DNA from: Spirosoma fluviale
GTDB lineage: Bacteria > Bacteroidota > Bacteroidia > Cytophagales > Spirosomataceae
Length of the DNA: 22,486 nucleotides
Direction of reading: 5' to 3'
Assembly: GCA_945906915.1 (NCBI GenBank)
Contig: CAMDSI010000011.1
Coordinates: forward strand, 1-22,486
Part shown: one piece after another, positions 14,647 through 22,486 of the stretch
How positions within the stretch are numbered: the stretch's first letter is position 1
How the letters are laid out: each line of letters opens with the position of its first letter
The notes under the pieces: model-generated
The model's input: only the letters and a program-made list of their open reading frames with translations
Database searches by the model: none
What the model was told of the DNA's origin: nothing
Program-made: the position numbers and the translations under genes

Positions 14647-16440
14647 ATGGAAAATTTTGTCGTTTCAGCGCGTAAATACCGCCCTACCCAATTCGATTCT
14701 GTGGTAGGCCAAAGTCACATCACAACTACCCTTAAGAATGCGATTAAGTCAAATCACTTAGCGCAAGCCTTCTTGTTTTGTGGTCCTAGGGGAGTGGGGA
14801 AAACAACTTGTGCGCGTATTTTAGCGAAGACCATTAATTGCCAGGAATTAGGAGCAGATGGAGAAGCGTGTGGAAAATGTTCCTCTTGTCATTCCTTCCA
14901 AGAAAATACCTCGTTAACCATACATGAATTAGATGCAGCGTCGAATAATTCCGTAGAAGACATTCGTAACCTGATCGATCAAGTTCGTTATCCTCCTCAA
15001 AGTGGAAAATACAAGATCTACATCATCGATGAGGTTCATATGCTTTCGGCTTCCGCCTTCAATGCCTTTTTAAAGACCTTAGAAGAGCCGCCATCCTACA
15101 CGATTTTCATCCTTGCGACTACGGAAAAACATAAGATATTGCCTACGATTCTATCGCGCTGCCAAATCTTTGATTTCAATCGCATCCAATGGAAAGACAT
15201 GGCGTCACACCTATCTGCTATAGCCGAAAAAGAAGGTATCGCGGCAGAGCCCGCTGCCTTGGAATTGATTTCCATCAAAGCAGACGGGGGCCTAAGAGAT
15301 GCTCTTTCGATGTTTGACTTAAATGTCACCTATTCGACTGATAATTCGCTCAAACATGCGGATGTGTTAGAGAACTTACATATTTTGGACAGTGATTATT
15401 ACTTCCAATTAACTGATTTCTTTGTACAGCAAAACCATACGGATGCACTCGTACTTTTGGACGAAATTATGCGCAAAGGTTTCGATGGACAACAGTTTAT
15501 CGCTGGGCTTTCTGAACACTTTCGTAATTTGTTGTTTGCAAAAGATCTGAAGACACTTGCCTTAATGGAATTGAGCGAAGAGAACCGAGCTAAATTCCAA
15601 ACGCAATGCGCATCAACCTCAGCCTCTTTCTTATTATCGGCCATGAATCTTTGCTCACAATGTGAGATTCATTATAAAGCAGCCAAGAATTCTCGTTTGC
15701 ATGTCGAACTGACCTTATTGAAAATTACGTATTTGCCGTCGGTCTATCAGCCAGTAGCACAACCTGCGGTGGAGGGTGGCGCCGGAAAAAAGTCTGAGAG
15801 TAAACCGATAGCCCCGGCGGCGGTAGCTGCTGTGGAAGTCGCTAAGGCACCGGTAGCTGAAGCACCAATAGCTGAGGCTCCTATTGCCATCACTCCAGGA
15901 ATTCCTACTGCAGAGATTACAGCTACGGCGACTCCGGCAGCGCCAGATCTTATTGAAACGCCCGTTGCAAGACCAAGCAGTCATGGCTTACGTAGTGCGA
16001 AGAAAGTGGCAAGCTCTAATCAAAGTGAAGAGAATAGCGAAACTAATAACCAAGGATCAGCTCAGAATGAGCCATTTACCTTCGAAGAGTTGAATTTAGT
16101 TTGGACCAATATCGCCCAAGGATTTAAAAAGAGCAATTTCATCAACAAATATGTGATGATGAATCGAGAATTTAGTTTGGTAGATTCGGTCATTCACATG
16201 AAGCTCGAAGGGGAAGCGCAAATACAGCAATTCAATGATTCCCTAAAATTGGAATTAATCACGCAATTAAGAGAAAAACTTAATAATGATACAATTGACC
16301 TCAGTCTAGATATAATGGATGGCGAAGTTTCTGATAAAAAGTTGATCTATACGCAGTCGGATAAATATGATTTCTTATCCCAAAAACACCCGATTCTGGT
16401 GGAAATGAAGCAAAGAATGGGATTAGATCACGAATTTTAA
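14647..16440 (+). CDS. dnaX: DNA polymerase III subunits gamma/tau
   Basis: The ATG at 14647 gives 597 residues; an in-frame TTG at 14641 is possible, but MENFVVSARKYRP is the usual start. This is the AAA+ clamp loader subunit. It shows Walker A GPRGVGKTT (46-54), a zinc-binding Cys set (65, 75, 78, 81), Walker B IIDEVH (126-131), the SRC motif (170-172) and GLRDALSMFD (215-224), then the helical collar domain to about residue 365. An Ala/Pro-rich linker (about 366-460) leads to a C-terminal domain presumed to contact the polymerase or helicase. The linker contains an in-frame A_AAA_AAG slippery site at codons 380-382. It overlaps proA on the opposite strand by 4 bases. Confidence 0.95.
   Translation: MENFVVSARKYRPTQFDSVVGQSHITTTLKNAIKSNHLAQAFLFCGPRGVGKTTCARILAKTINCQELGADGEACGKCSSCHSFQENTSLTIHELDAASNNSVEDIRNLIDQVRYPPQSGKYKIYIIDEVHMLSASAFNAFLKTLEEPPSYTIFILATTEKHKILPTILSRCQIFDFNRIQWKDMASHLSAIAEKEGIAAEPAALELISIKADGGLRDALSMFDLNVTYSTDNSLKHADVLENLHILDSDYYFQLTDFFVQQNHTDALVLLDEIMRKGFDGQQFIAGLSEHFRNLLFAKDLKTLALMELSEENRAKFQTQCASTSASFLLSAMNLCSQCEIHYKAAKNSRLHVELTLLKITYLPSVYQPVAQPAVEGGAGKKSESKPIAPAAVAAVEVAKAPVAEAPIAEAPIAITPGIPTAEITATATPAAPDLIETPVARPSSHGLRSAKKVASSNQSEENSETNNQGSAQNEPFTFEELNLVWTNIAQGFKKSNFINKYVMMNREFSLVDSVIHMKLEGEAQIQQFNDSLKLELITQLREKLNNDTIDLSLDIMDGEVSDKKLIYTQSDKYDFLSQKHPILVEMKQRMGLDHEF
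15771..15797 (+). other. Candidate programmed -1 frameshift site in dnaX
   Basis: The heptamer A_AAA_AAG (15786-15792) lies in the zero frame across codons Gly380, Lys381 and Lys382. After a -1 slip the next codon is GTC (15792-15794), followed by stop TGA (15795-15797). The product would be a 383-residue gamma form ending just after the collar domain. GGAGGG (15771-15776), an anti-SD-like stimulator, ends 9 bases before the heptamer. A weak hairpin (15815-15832, seven pairs including two G-U) starts 22 bases downstream, further than in E. coli. Confidence 0.6.
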
Positions 16441-17684
16441 CGAATTTGGCCTTGTCCTATGCCGATCCATTTTTCGGTGACTAATTTCTCCAAAGCGAAG
16501 GGGCCTCGGGCATGCAATTTTTGGGTAGAAATACCTATTTCAGCACCTAATCCAAATTCCCCTCCATCCGTAAATCGAGTAGACGCATTCCAATAAACGG
16601 CCGCTGCATCGACTACCGATAAAAAATAATGGGCTTCCACCTCATCAGAGGTAATAATCGCTTCCGAATGACGGGATGAATAAGTGCTTATATGAGTAAG
16701 TGCCTCTTGAGAATCGCTAACAACTTTAATAGAACAAGCAAAATCCAAGAATTCCCGTCCAAAATCAGCTTCGCTAGCCTTTTCTAAAAAAGGATACGAT
16801 AGCTTTTCAAGAATTGTATAGGATAGCTCATCTGCAAAAATCTTAACCGAATAAGACTGTAAAGGATCAAGAACCTGGGTCAAAAATTCATTGGCAATCG
16901 ACTGATGAATGATAATAGTATCTAGAGAATTACAGACCGAAGGTCGGGAGACTTTGGCATTCACCACAACCTCTACCGCCATATTTATATCTGCTGAGGA
17001 CGCCACATAGGTATGGCAAACTCCAGCACCTGTTTCGATCGTAGGAACGAGGGATTCCTTTCGAACCCGTTGGATTAAGGCCTCTGAACCACGGGGAATA
17101 ATCACATCGATATATTTCACTGCGGTCAAGAGCGTAGTCACCAGTTCCCGATCCGTAGGCATTAAATATACAACATCCGTCGAAATTCCCTGCTGAATTA
17201 ATGCCTGATGAATCAAATTCACTAAAATAGTATTTGTATGCAGCGCATCCGTTCCGCCTCGTAATACGGCCGCATTTCCAGATCGAATACACAAAGCTGC
17301 CACATCAATTGTGACATTAGGACGAGATTCGAAAATAACTCCCACCACCCCCAAAGGGACAGTGACTTTAGTGAGTTCTAATCCATTAGGGAATGTTTTT
17401 TTTACTAGTGTTTGCCCCGTTGGATTAGGTAATTGCGTTACGGAAATCACACTATCAGCTAGATTTTCAAGTCTCTCCTCCGTTAATTGAAGGCGATCGC
17501 GCATCGGATGATCGAAAGGCATAAGATCTAAATCCTTTTGATTCTCTAGAAAGATCGCGGCAGAATTTTCCCTAATTAATGTGGCTAAACTTAAAAGGAC
17601 CGCATTTCGGGACTCCCCGCTTGCCATCGCTAAAGAGGATGCAGCTGTACGAGTGCGCTGAAATTGATCTAGTATAGTAGACAT
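16437..17684 (-). CDS. proA: Gamma-glutamyl phosphate reductase
   Basis: The protein has 415 residues, full length for ProA. It reduces gamma-glutamyl phosphate with NADPH to glutamate semialdehyde, the second step of proline synthesis, in the cytoplasm. It is an aldehyde-dehydrogenase-fold enzyme. Visible motifs are PLGVVGVIFESRPNVTID (110-127), SGNAAVLRGG (135-144), IIPRGSEALI (195-204) and RPSVCNSLDTI (247-257), with catalytic Cys251. The proB kinase gene that usually accompanies it is absent from this window. It sits 1 base downstream of the cotH stop, so it is the last gene of a minus-strand operon headed by an outer-membrane protein, an unusual setting for a housekeeping enzyme. Its 3' end overlaps dnaX by 4 bases. 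Confidence 0.95.
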   Translation of the reverse strand: MSTILDQFQRTRTAASSLAMASGESRNAVLLSLATLIRENSAAIFLENQKDLDLMPFDHPMRDRLQLTEERLENLADSVISVTQLPNPTGQTLVKKTFPNGLELTKVTVPLGVVGVIFESRPNVTIDVAALCIRSGNAAVLRGGTDALHTNTILVNLIHQALIQQGISTDVVYLMPTDRELVTTLLTAVKYIDVIIPRGSEALIQRVRKESLVPTIETGAGVCHTYVASSADINMAVEVVVNAKVSRPSVCNSLDTIIIHQSIANEFLTQVLDPLQSYSVKIFADELSYTILEKLSYPFLEKASEADFGREFLDFACSIKVVSDSQEALTHISTYSSRHSEAIITSDEVEAHYFLSVVDAAAVYWNASTRFTDGGEFGLGAEIGISTQKLHARGPFALEKLVTEKWIGIGQGQIR

Positions 17685-17685
17685 T

Positions 17686-19338
17686 TTAATTCGATACGTT
17701 TAATCTGATTTTTTGCCAGGATCGTTCTCCAGTGGTCCATTGAAGAATATAAGCACTAGACGGTAAACTAGTTAAATCCAAAGGATAAATTTGCTCTCCT
17801 GCCTCAAAATTAAGGCTTTTTGAGGAAATTAGCACACGTCCTTGGTTATCAATGACTTGATAATTCACCGTCGCAGGTTTTTCTAAACTAAATTTCCAAT
17901 AAAATAAGCCTCTGGAGGGATTCGGATACACCATGGCCTGCGTTTCCTCTAATTCATTACCCAGAATAGGGCTGCCGAAAAGAGTCATTTGGGCATCCAA
18001 CCACGTTAATCGACCCTGTATCCAGTTTTTCAACCAATTTACTTCATCTATTAAACTAGAACCCACATAATAATTAGGCCATATTTTTTTGCCCATTAAA
18101 GGGTACTTCTGAAAATTACGCGTAAGTGGATCCTTTAATATCACCTGCACCGAATCAATAGAGGAATTAATTGCGTTCGTATTCAAAAAAGTAGAGCGCA
18201 CAGTCTTCCAGCGCGTGGCTAAAGCCTTACGAAAACTCGCATCTTGAATCAATTTATTCCACCAAAAAGGCACTTGCCAGTAATCTTTAGAACCCGCATC
18301 AGTCTCCATTGCTTTATAGACGAAGCCATCCGTTTTCCAACCATTTAAATAATCCGCATTACCAAAGGCGATATTAAAATCCCAGGCTGGCCCCATCTTA
18401 ATCTTCCCTCCTAATGACTCTTTATCCTTATACAAATAGGTACTCAATCGATAGCCATCCACATTACGGGTGACCTCATTCAAAATGAAATAATTTACAA
18501 AGGAAGGCATATCCATCAAATCCCTAAAACTAGCTTTGGGATCATTCATATCCTCAGTCATCAATTTCTGCTCCCATTTATTGATATAATCGCGAATATA
18601 GATCAATTGCTGCTGGGTGATGATGCCGTATTTCGGATATTCAATTTGAAACTCACATTTTTGAGTAGCCAGTATGCCTGAGGTATAATTACTTTTAAAG
18701 GTGGTGGAAGGGGAACCACTCGTCTTATCGATTTTCAATAGATAGCCACCAGTTACATCATCACCAGCATTTTCAGTAGGATATAAATCTGAAATAGGTA
18801 CACGGTTTTTACCTTGCTTAATTTTCTCCATTAAGACATATACCCCTCTGTATTCGTCATTGATGATTAGCTCAATAAATTTCGTCTTACTATTGAGTAC
18901 GCCCAAACGACCAGCAATCATCTGCGCGAGAAAATCACGCATAAAGGAACGGTCGTTATAGGACGCATTTAGCACCCAATCCGATTCCTCCGGCATCTGA
19001 ACCAAAGACAATTTTTTATCTATTACCCCAGTGGTATCGGTCCATAATTCGATTCCATAAGGCTTTTTAACATACCCCGGAAGAAAATAAAAATCGGCTT
19101 GCGAAGTAGATCCACGGAATTCAATGCCCGCCACCGTGGTGATGGTAGGCGATGCAGATAGTTGATTTAATTGTCCAGCACCTTTATCAAAAATCTCCAT
19201 GGTCACTGGAATTTTTGGTTCATCCTGAATAACTCGGGTTTTCGTATTAATCCGAATGATGGGGAGATTTGAAACGCTAAGACTTTGGGAATAAAGTGCC
19301 CAAGGCAAAAGTAGAAGAACAAATAGGCTTTTCTTCAT
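17686..19338 (-). CDS. CotH-kinase family protein with T9SS sorting domain
   Basis: The protein has 550 residues. Residues 1-18 are a Sec signal peptide. The CotH protein-kinase-like fold spans about residues 60-455: GIEFRGSTSQ (71-80), NDRSFMRDFLAQMI, YRGVYVLMEKIKQG (163-176), GGYLLKIDK (197-205), GPAWDFNIAFGN (316-327, with Asp320 and Asn322 at the expected metal site) and LKNWIQGRLTWLD near 436. A type A T9SS C-terminal sorting domain follows from YPNPSRG (471-477) to the end. CotH proteins in Bacillus phosphorylate spore-coat proteins; the bacterial secreted relatives are presumed kinases of surface proteins or glycans. Its ATG immediately follows the stop of the outer-membrane protein gene with no gap, suggesting translational coupling. 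Confidence 0.9.
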   Translation of the reverse strand: MKKSLFVLLLLPWALYSQSLSVSNLPIIRINTKTRVIQDEPKIPVTMEIFDKGAGQLNQLSASPTITTVAGIEFRGSTSQADFYFLPGYVKKPYGIELWTDTTGVIDKKLSLVQMPEESDWVLNASYNDRSFMRDFLAQMIAGRLGVLNSKTKFIELIINDEYRGVYVLMEKIKQGKNRVPISDLYPTENAGDDVTGGYLLKIDKTSGSPSTTFKSNYTSGILATQKCEFQIEYPKYGIITQQQLIYIRDYINKWEQKLMTEDMNDPKASFRDLMDMPSFVNYFILNEVTRNVDGYRLSTYLYKDKESLGGKIKMGPAWDFNIAFGNADYLNGWKTDGFVYKAMETDAGSKDYWQVPFWWNKLIQDASFRKALATRWKTVRSTFLNTNAINSSIDSVQVILKDPLTRNFQKYPLMGKKIWPNYYVGSSLIDEVNWLKNWIQGRLTWLDAQMTLFGSPILGNELEETQAMVYPNPSRGLFYWKFSLEKPATVNYQVIDNQGRVLISSKSLNFEAGEQIYPLDLTSLPSSAYILQWTTGERSWQKIRLNVSN

Positions 19339-22300
19339 CTAAAAATCGTAACCGAGGGTTAAATAAGATATAGGGGATTTTACTTCCTTATTTTCTAGGC
19401 CAAAGGCGTAATCAAACTTTACAAAATAACCGAAAACTGTCGCACGAGCTCCGAAACCATATCCTACTAAAAATGGATTGCGGTAATCGGTTACAGTTGC
19501 TTGGAATGGATTGGTATTACCCCCATACACATTCGTATTAAATCCATTTGATTTCGCAAATGGGCTAGAACCAGACCAGGCAGTTCCTACGTCTGAAAAG
19601 CCCACTAATTGAACCGAATTTACTATAGAGGAGGATTCAATAGTGAATAAAGATTTTACTGGGATCCTTAACTCAGCATTAAATAATAAATGACTATTCC
19701 CACTTAACTTATTTAATGCGAACCCGCGCAGTGGAGAAATAAATTGACTCATAAATACATCTCGATTTGCTAAACCACCTAAGCCAAGTGGAGTTTCTTG
19801 ATTACGAGTTTCTGATTTATTAAACAACCAATTATCCATCCCTCCTAACATAGAAGCCTGTGTTTTCGATCCCATTTGATGTGAAGCTGAAAAGCGGGTA
19901 GCTAAATAAAAAGTGTTCGAAAGCTTCTTATAGTAGCGCGCATCCAATCCTAATCGAACAAAATCACCGGTATTAACTAAATCTTTATGACCTTCTGCTA
20001 CTAGGCTGAATTTAACTCCTGTTCGTAGATTTTCGCCCATAGGAACCGTATTATCAAACACATAATTCAATTGGGTGCCTGCATAACCCGAATAATCCTC
20101 CTGGGTATTTAAGGAATATTGACTAAATAATCGGTTAGTGGAATAGGTGCCAGTGACAGTTAATCTACTTAATAGGCTAAATGGATAAGTAGCACTCAAG
20201 GCAAAACGATTAAATCGAATCTTCTGTGCATCCGCTTCGGTATCTTGCCCCAGAACTTTACGGTCATACCTAAATGTCCAATCCAGTTTATTGGCTAAAT
20301 AGCTATATTCTCCCCAAATGTCTGAATTACGAAGATTAGCCGTTAAAAATGCCCCCGCTTTAAATAGATGGTTTTCTAATAGATCATTTGCTTTGACCTC
20401 ATAGGCATACCCAATTCCTCTAATTGGATCTGACTTAAATAGCCCTTCCGACGTATTCATCACAAAGGAATTTTCATAATCCAAAGGACCGATTAATTTA
20501 CCTGGCTCTCTTTTTAATCGAATAGTTTGTTGACGTTCTAGACGTGCCCTCCTTGATTTTTTGGCTAGATCAGTCGTTTCGCTAAGTACCGGTTCAATGG
20601 AATTCAAAACAACAGGATCCACGATAGTGGGTATCCAACTAGAGTTAGTTAATTCATCTAGGCTTGCCCAGCTGTAACGAGCAATTTTATCCACAAGTAT
20701 GGTATTTTCGATACTCGAAATGCCGCTAGGTGAAACCTCGAAATTATCCCAAGCTACGGAGCGCACGGCCATTTGTTGAAAAGTGGTATCAGCTAATTGC
20801 AATCGAATAAGTCTATTACCTTGATTTTGGGCTTGTAAAAAATAGGCTATTGAATCAGATCGGAATTGAAAATTAAAAACCCTACCAGAAGTGGAAAACA
20901 ACCGAGTTGGATTTTCTGGTTCCTCTGGACTCCAAATAAAGGCAGACGTAAAAGGAGCTGCGGGTGCAGGCAAAGAATCAATATAACGATCAGTTAAATA
21001 CAAAATTCGATTATCTGGTAAGAAGTGCGCCTCCGTTTCATCGAAAGCATCTTTTGTCACGGGGTTCAACCGATTTCGTTTTAAATCATAGATTCCCACA
21101 TCCACTTGACCTTTCTCAATCACTCGAACTAGCATTTTAGTGCCGCTCGCTGACATTTCCATATCCAAATAAGATAGATTGGCTATCTTCTTTTTATCCT
21201 CCCCTTTGGCTTTTCCAGATTTATCAATTTGAAAAGTCTTGAACCAGCTATACCCCTGATCTGAATATAACACGGCTAATTGATTTTTAGCACTCCAAGA
21301 CAACAAAGGACCCTTGCCTGAAGTAATTCGATTGACATCTTTTAAACCCGACTGTAAAATAACCTGGGACTTGTTTAGACCAATGGTATGTAGATTAACA
21401 CTGAATCGACCTGCTTCGTCCGTCACCCAAACCTCATGTAAGCCATCTGGACTAAGTCGATAGGTACTCATTTTGGTTTGGGATGCCTTAAATTCATCGG
21501 TAGAGAAAACTTTTTGAGAATTCACTTCTAACTGTTTCGCATCATTCAAATAATAATCAAACCAATCCTTTAAAAACTTCGAAAATGGTTTGCGAATTGT
21601 GCTTGAAATGCTTGATTGCTCACTACGAATGATTCGAGTCAAATTCAAGATATTTCCTACGGCCTGTTTTCCATAGGTGGACGCAATGTAGAACCAGATT
21701 GATTGTCCTAATAATTCTGCCTCTTTTCCACGTGCTAAAGGAAGTTTTCGAATTTTATTTTCACTGATGATTTGGTAGGTAAAACGTCTCATATCAGGCG
21801 AATCACCGGATGCAATATAGGCAGCCATACCGAGCACATACCATTCTGATACGTTCAATAACAAGGAGTTTTGTAACACATCTTTTACACTGCCTCCATA
21901 TAAGAGATCTTGTAAATAGACACGCGCAACTTGCTTAGTTAATTCTTGTTTAAATGAGCCCAAATTATCTTTAAAGGCTATTTCAACTCGAAATTTAGAT
22001 AAATTCTCTTCCTCTACATCTTTCGCATTAGCTAAAGAAATTCCACTATTGCTTTGTAGCCAAGATTCGTGATTAGGGTAAATAAAGATCTTTACTTTTT
22101 GGACTGGAGAATAAGAAATTAACTCCGTAACGCGTACAAAATCAGCTTCTAAAAAGGCCAAAGTTGATTTAGCCATCGGCTCATTTTTCTCTAAATAGTA
22201 TATTTCAAAATTAGAGCTGGCCACAAATTTCCACTGAAATTTCTGGTATTGAATCCGGTGATTTTCGGGAAGCCATTGAGAGCTTTGAGCTTCCAGCTGC

Positions 22301-22356
22301 GTGCAAGCAGAGAACCACAAAAGAAGCGCAAGAAGTAGGGAAAGATAAATTCTCAT
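19339..22356 (-). CDS. Outer-membrane protein: peptidase-MA-like domain, beta-propeller and BamA-like barrel
   Basis: The ATG at 22356 gives 1005 residues beginning with a clean signal peptide (MRIYLSLLLALLLWFSAC); a frame extension to 22443 adds 29 residues but lies above the TAAATTTG element. Cys18 could be lipidated, although Phe at -3 is unusual. Residues about 40-270 resemble a gluzincin/peptidase MA domain, but the zinc site is lost: QELTK (137-141) replaces HExxH, and WYVLGMAAY (172-180) lacks the usual EGLAEY acids. Residues about 280-600 carry repeated strands like a TolB-type propeller. Residues about 625-1005 form an outer-membrane beta-barrel related to BamA/surface antigen proteins, with the expected terminal Phe (GYDF). 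I cannot name a precise function; a secretion or assembly role at the outer membrane is inference. Confidence 0.85.
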   Translation of the reverse strand: MRIYLSLLLALLLWFSACTQLEAQSSQWLPENHRIQYQKFQWKFVASSNFEIYYLEKNEPMAKSTLAFLEADFVRVTELISYSPVQKVKIFIYPNHESWLQSNSGISLANAKDVEEENLSKFRVEIAFKDNLGSFKQELTKQVARVYLQDLLYGGSVKDVLQNSLLLNVSEWYVLGMAAYIASGDSPDMRRFTYQIISENKIRKLPLARGKEAELLGQSIWFYIASTYGKQAVGNILNLTRIIRSEQSSISSTIRKPFSKFLKDWFDYYLNDAKQLEVNSQKVFSTDEFKASQTKMSTYRLSPDGLHEVWVTDEAGRFSVNLHTIGLNKSQVILQSGLKDVNRITSGKGPLLSWSAKNQLAVLYSDQGYSWFKTFQIDKSGKAKGEDKKKIANLSYLDMEMSASGTKMLVRVIEKGQVDVGIYDLKRNRLNPVTKDAFDETEAHFLPDNRILYLTDRYIDSLPAPAAPFTSAFIWSPEEPENPTRLFSTSGRVFNFQFRSDSIAYFLQAQNQGNRLIRLQLADTTFQQMAVRSVAWDNFEVSPSGISSIENTILVDKIARYSWASLDELTNSSWIPTIVDPVVLNSIEPVLSETTDLAKKSRRARLERQQTIRLKREPGKLIGPLDYENSFVMNTSEGLFKSDPIRGIGYAYEVKANDLLENHLFKAGAFLTANLRNSDIWGEYSYLANKLDWTFRYDRKVLGQDTEADAQKIRFNRFALSATYPFSLLSRLTVTGTYSTNRLFSQYSLNTQEDYSGYAGTQLNYVFDNTVPMGENLRTGVKFSLVAEGHKDLVNTGDFVRLGLDARYYKKLSNTFYLATRFSASHQMGSKTQASMLGGMDNWLFNKSETRNQETPLGLGGLANRDVFMSQFISPLRGFALNKLSGNSHLLFNAELRIPVKSLFTIESSSIVNSVQLVGFSDVGTAWSGSSPFAKSNGFNTNVYGGNTNPFQATVTDYRNPFLVGYGFGARATVFGYFVKFDYAFGLENKEVKSPISYLTLGYDF

Positions 22357-22377
22357 TTGGCCCAAAGACTTTAAAAC

Positions 22378-22385
22378 CAAATTTA
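22378..22385 (-). promoter_or_regulatory. Candidate -7 element TAAATTTG of the outer-membrane protein operon
   Basis: On the minus strand, TAAATTTG matches the consensus exactly and lies 21 bases before the ATG at 22356. The -33 region holds only TTTA-like sequence. It supports the shorter start and marks the head of the three-gene minus-strand operon ending in proA. Confidence 0.45.
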
Positions 22386-22390
22386 CAGAT

Positions 22391-22486
22391 TTAAACGGAA
22401 AATAAATGATAAAATCGACGAATTGATACTTCAGAATGAACACTTGATCTACCTAGGATTTCGTCCGTCCATTGTTTGGCAAAATA
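22391..22486 (-). CDS. Possible C-terminal end of an upstream gene (partial)
   Basis: Reading the minus strand from the window edge, one frame stays open for 31 codons and stops at TAA (22393-22391), six bases before the candidate -7 element. The visible start of this tail reads YFAKQWTDEILGRSS, a plausible soluble-protein C-terminus. The segment is too short to identify, and the other two minus frames close within about 12 codons. If real, it makes the 22443 start of the next gene even less likely because the two would overlap. Confidence 0.35.
   Translation of the reverse strand, partial: YFAKQWTDEILGRSSVHSEVSIRRFYHLFSV

Noticed and set aside
15812..15835. Hairpin as the downstream stimulator of dnaX frameshifting
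   Set aside because: It starts about 20 bases after the heptamer, further than the 5-9 bases usual for stimulators, and includes two G-U pairs. It is kept only as a weak possibility inside the frameshift finding.
15715..16093. Long out-of-frame ORFs on both strands over the dnaX linker
   Set aside because: The GC-rich Ala/Pro-coding repeats keep alternative frames open; their products (Arg, Ser and Cys-rich) are typical artefacts.
16930..17292. 120-codon minus-strand ORF inside proA
   Set aside because: It is an out-of-frame reading of a highly conserved enzyme region, with unlikely composition (many Cys, Gly and Tyr).
22357..22443. Twenty-nine-residue extension of the large outer-membrane protein from ATG 22443
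   Set aside because: It precedes both the candidate promoter and the signal peptide; an exported protein would not be expected to carry this extra leader.

Overview
The window looks like chromosomal DNA from a Bacteroidota bacterium, most likely a Cytophagales-type freshwater or environmental lineage. The evidence is the AT-rich sequence, the absence of Shine-Dalgarno leaders, several upstream TAnnTTTG elements (the Bacteroidota -7 promoter motif), a type IX secretion (T9SS) sorting domain on a CotH protein, an unusually long NusB, and the nusB-ytxH-DUF1573-yajC-coaE gene order. No mobile element, rRNA, tRNA or CRISPR array was seen. No gap between genes exceeds about 150 bases.

Layout. (1) 1-640: a strong terminator closing an upstream gene, then an unrecognised 190-residue protein. 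(2) 666-5317, plus strand: a tight three-gene cassette of a secreted double NIPSNAP protein, a secreted beta-propeller/HEAT/cytochrome c oxidoreductase of the type common in Planctomycetes and Verrucomicrobia, and an exported hydroxypyruvate-isomerase-like TIM barrel. It is probably an envelope carbohydrate or keto-acid oxidation module. (3) 5365-6308: an SdpR-type ArsR repressor with a perfect inverted repeat against its start codon, followed by an orphan protein with an Ala/Glu/Lys repeat tail. (4) 6309-8522, minus strand: an MFS exporter and a MOSC protein. (5) 8640-9947: a TolC-family outer-membrane protein, convergent with and overlapping an ABC exporter half-transporter (9918-11720, minus). 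(6) 11809-16440, plus strand: the housekeeping run nusB, ytxH, a DUF1573 lipoprotein, yajC, coaE, dnaX. (7) 16437-22356, minus strand: a large outer-membrane protein, a T9SS-sorted CotH kinase and proA, packed with 0- and 1-base gaps.

The most interesting signals are in region 6. dnaX carries an in-frame A_AAA_AAG heptamer at 15786-15792 whose -1 frame reads one codon and then TGA, with a GGAGGG stretch 9 bases upstream. This is the same geometry as the E. coli dnaX gamma/tau frameshift site and would give a 383-residue gamma subunit. Just upstream, coaE contains a perfect 11-bp hairpin plus a T-run inside its P-loop codons, and a textbook TTTG-N20-TAAATTTG promoter at its 3' end that abuts the dnaX ATG. 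Together these suggest that dnaX transcription is uncoupled from the nusB-yajC operon. In region 7 the large outer-membrane protein appears to carry a dead metallopeptidase domain, joined to a beta-propeller and a barrel.
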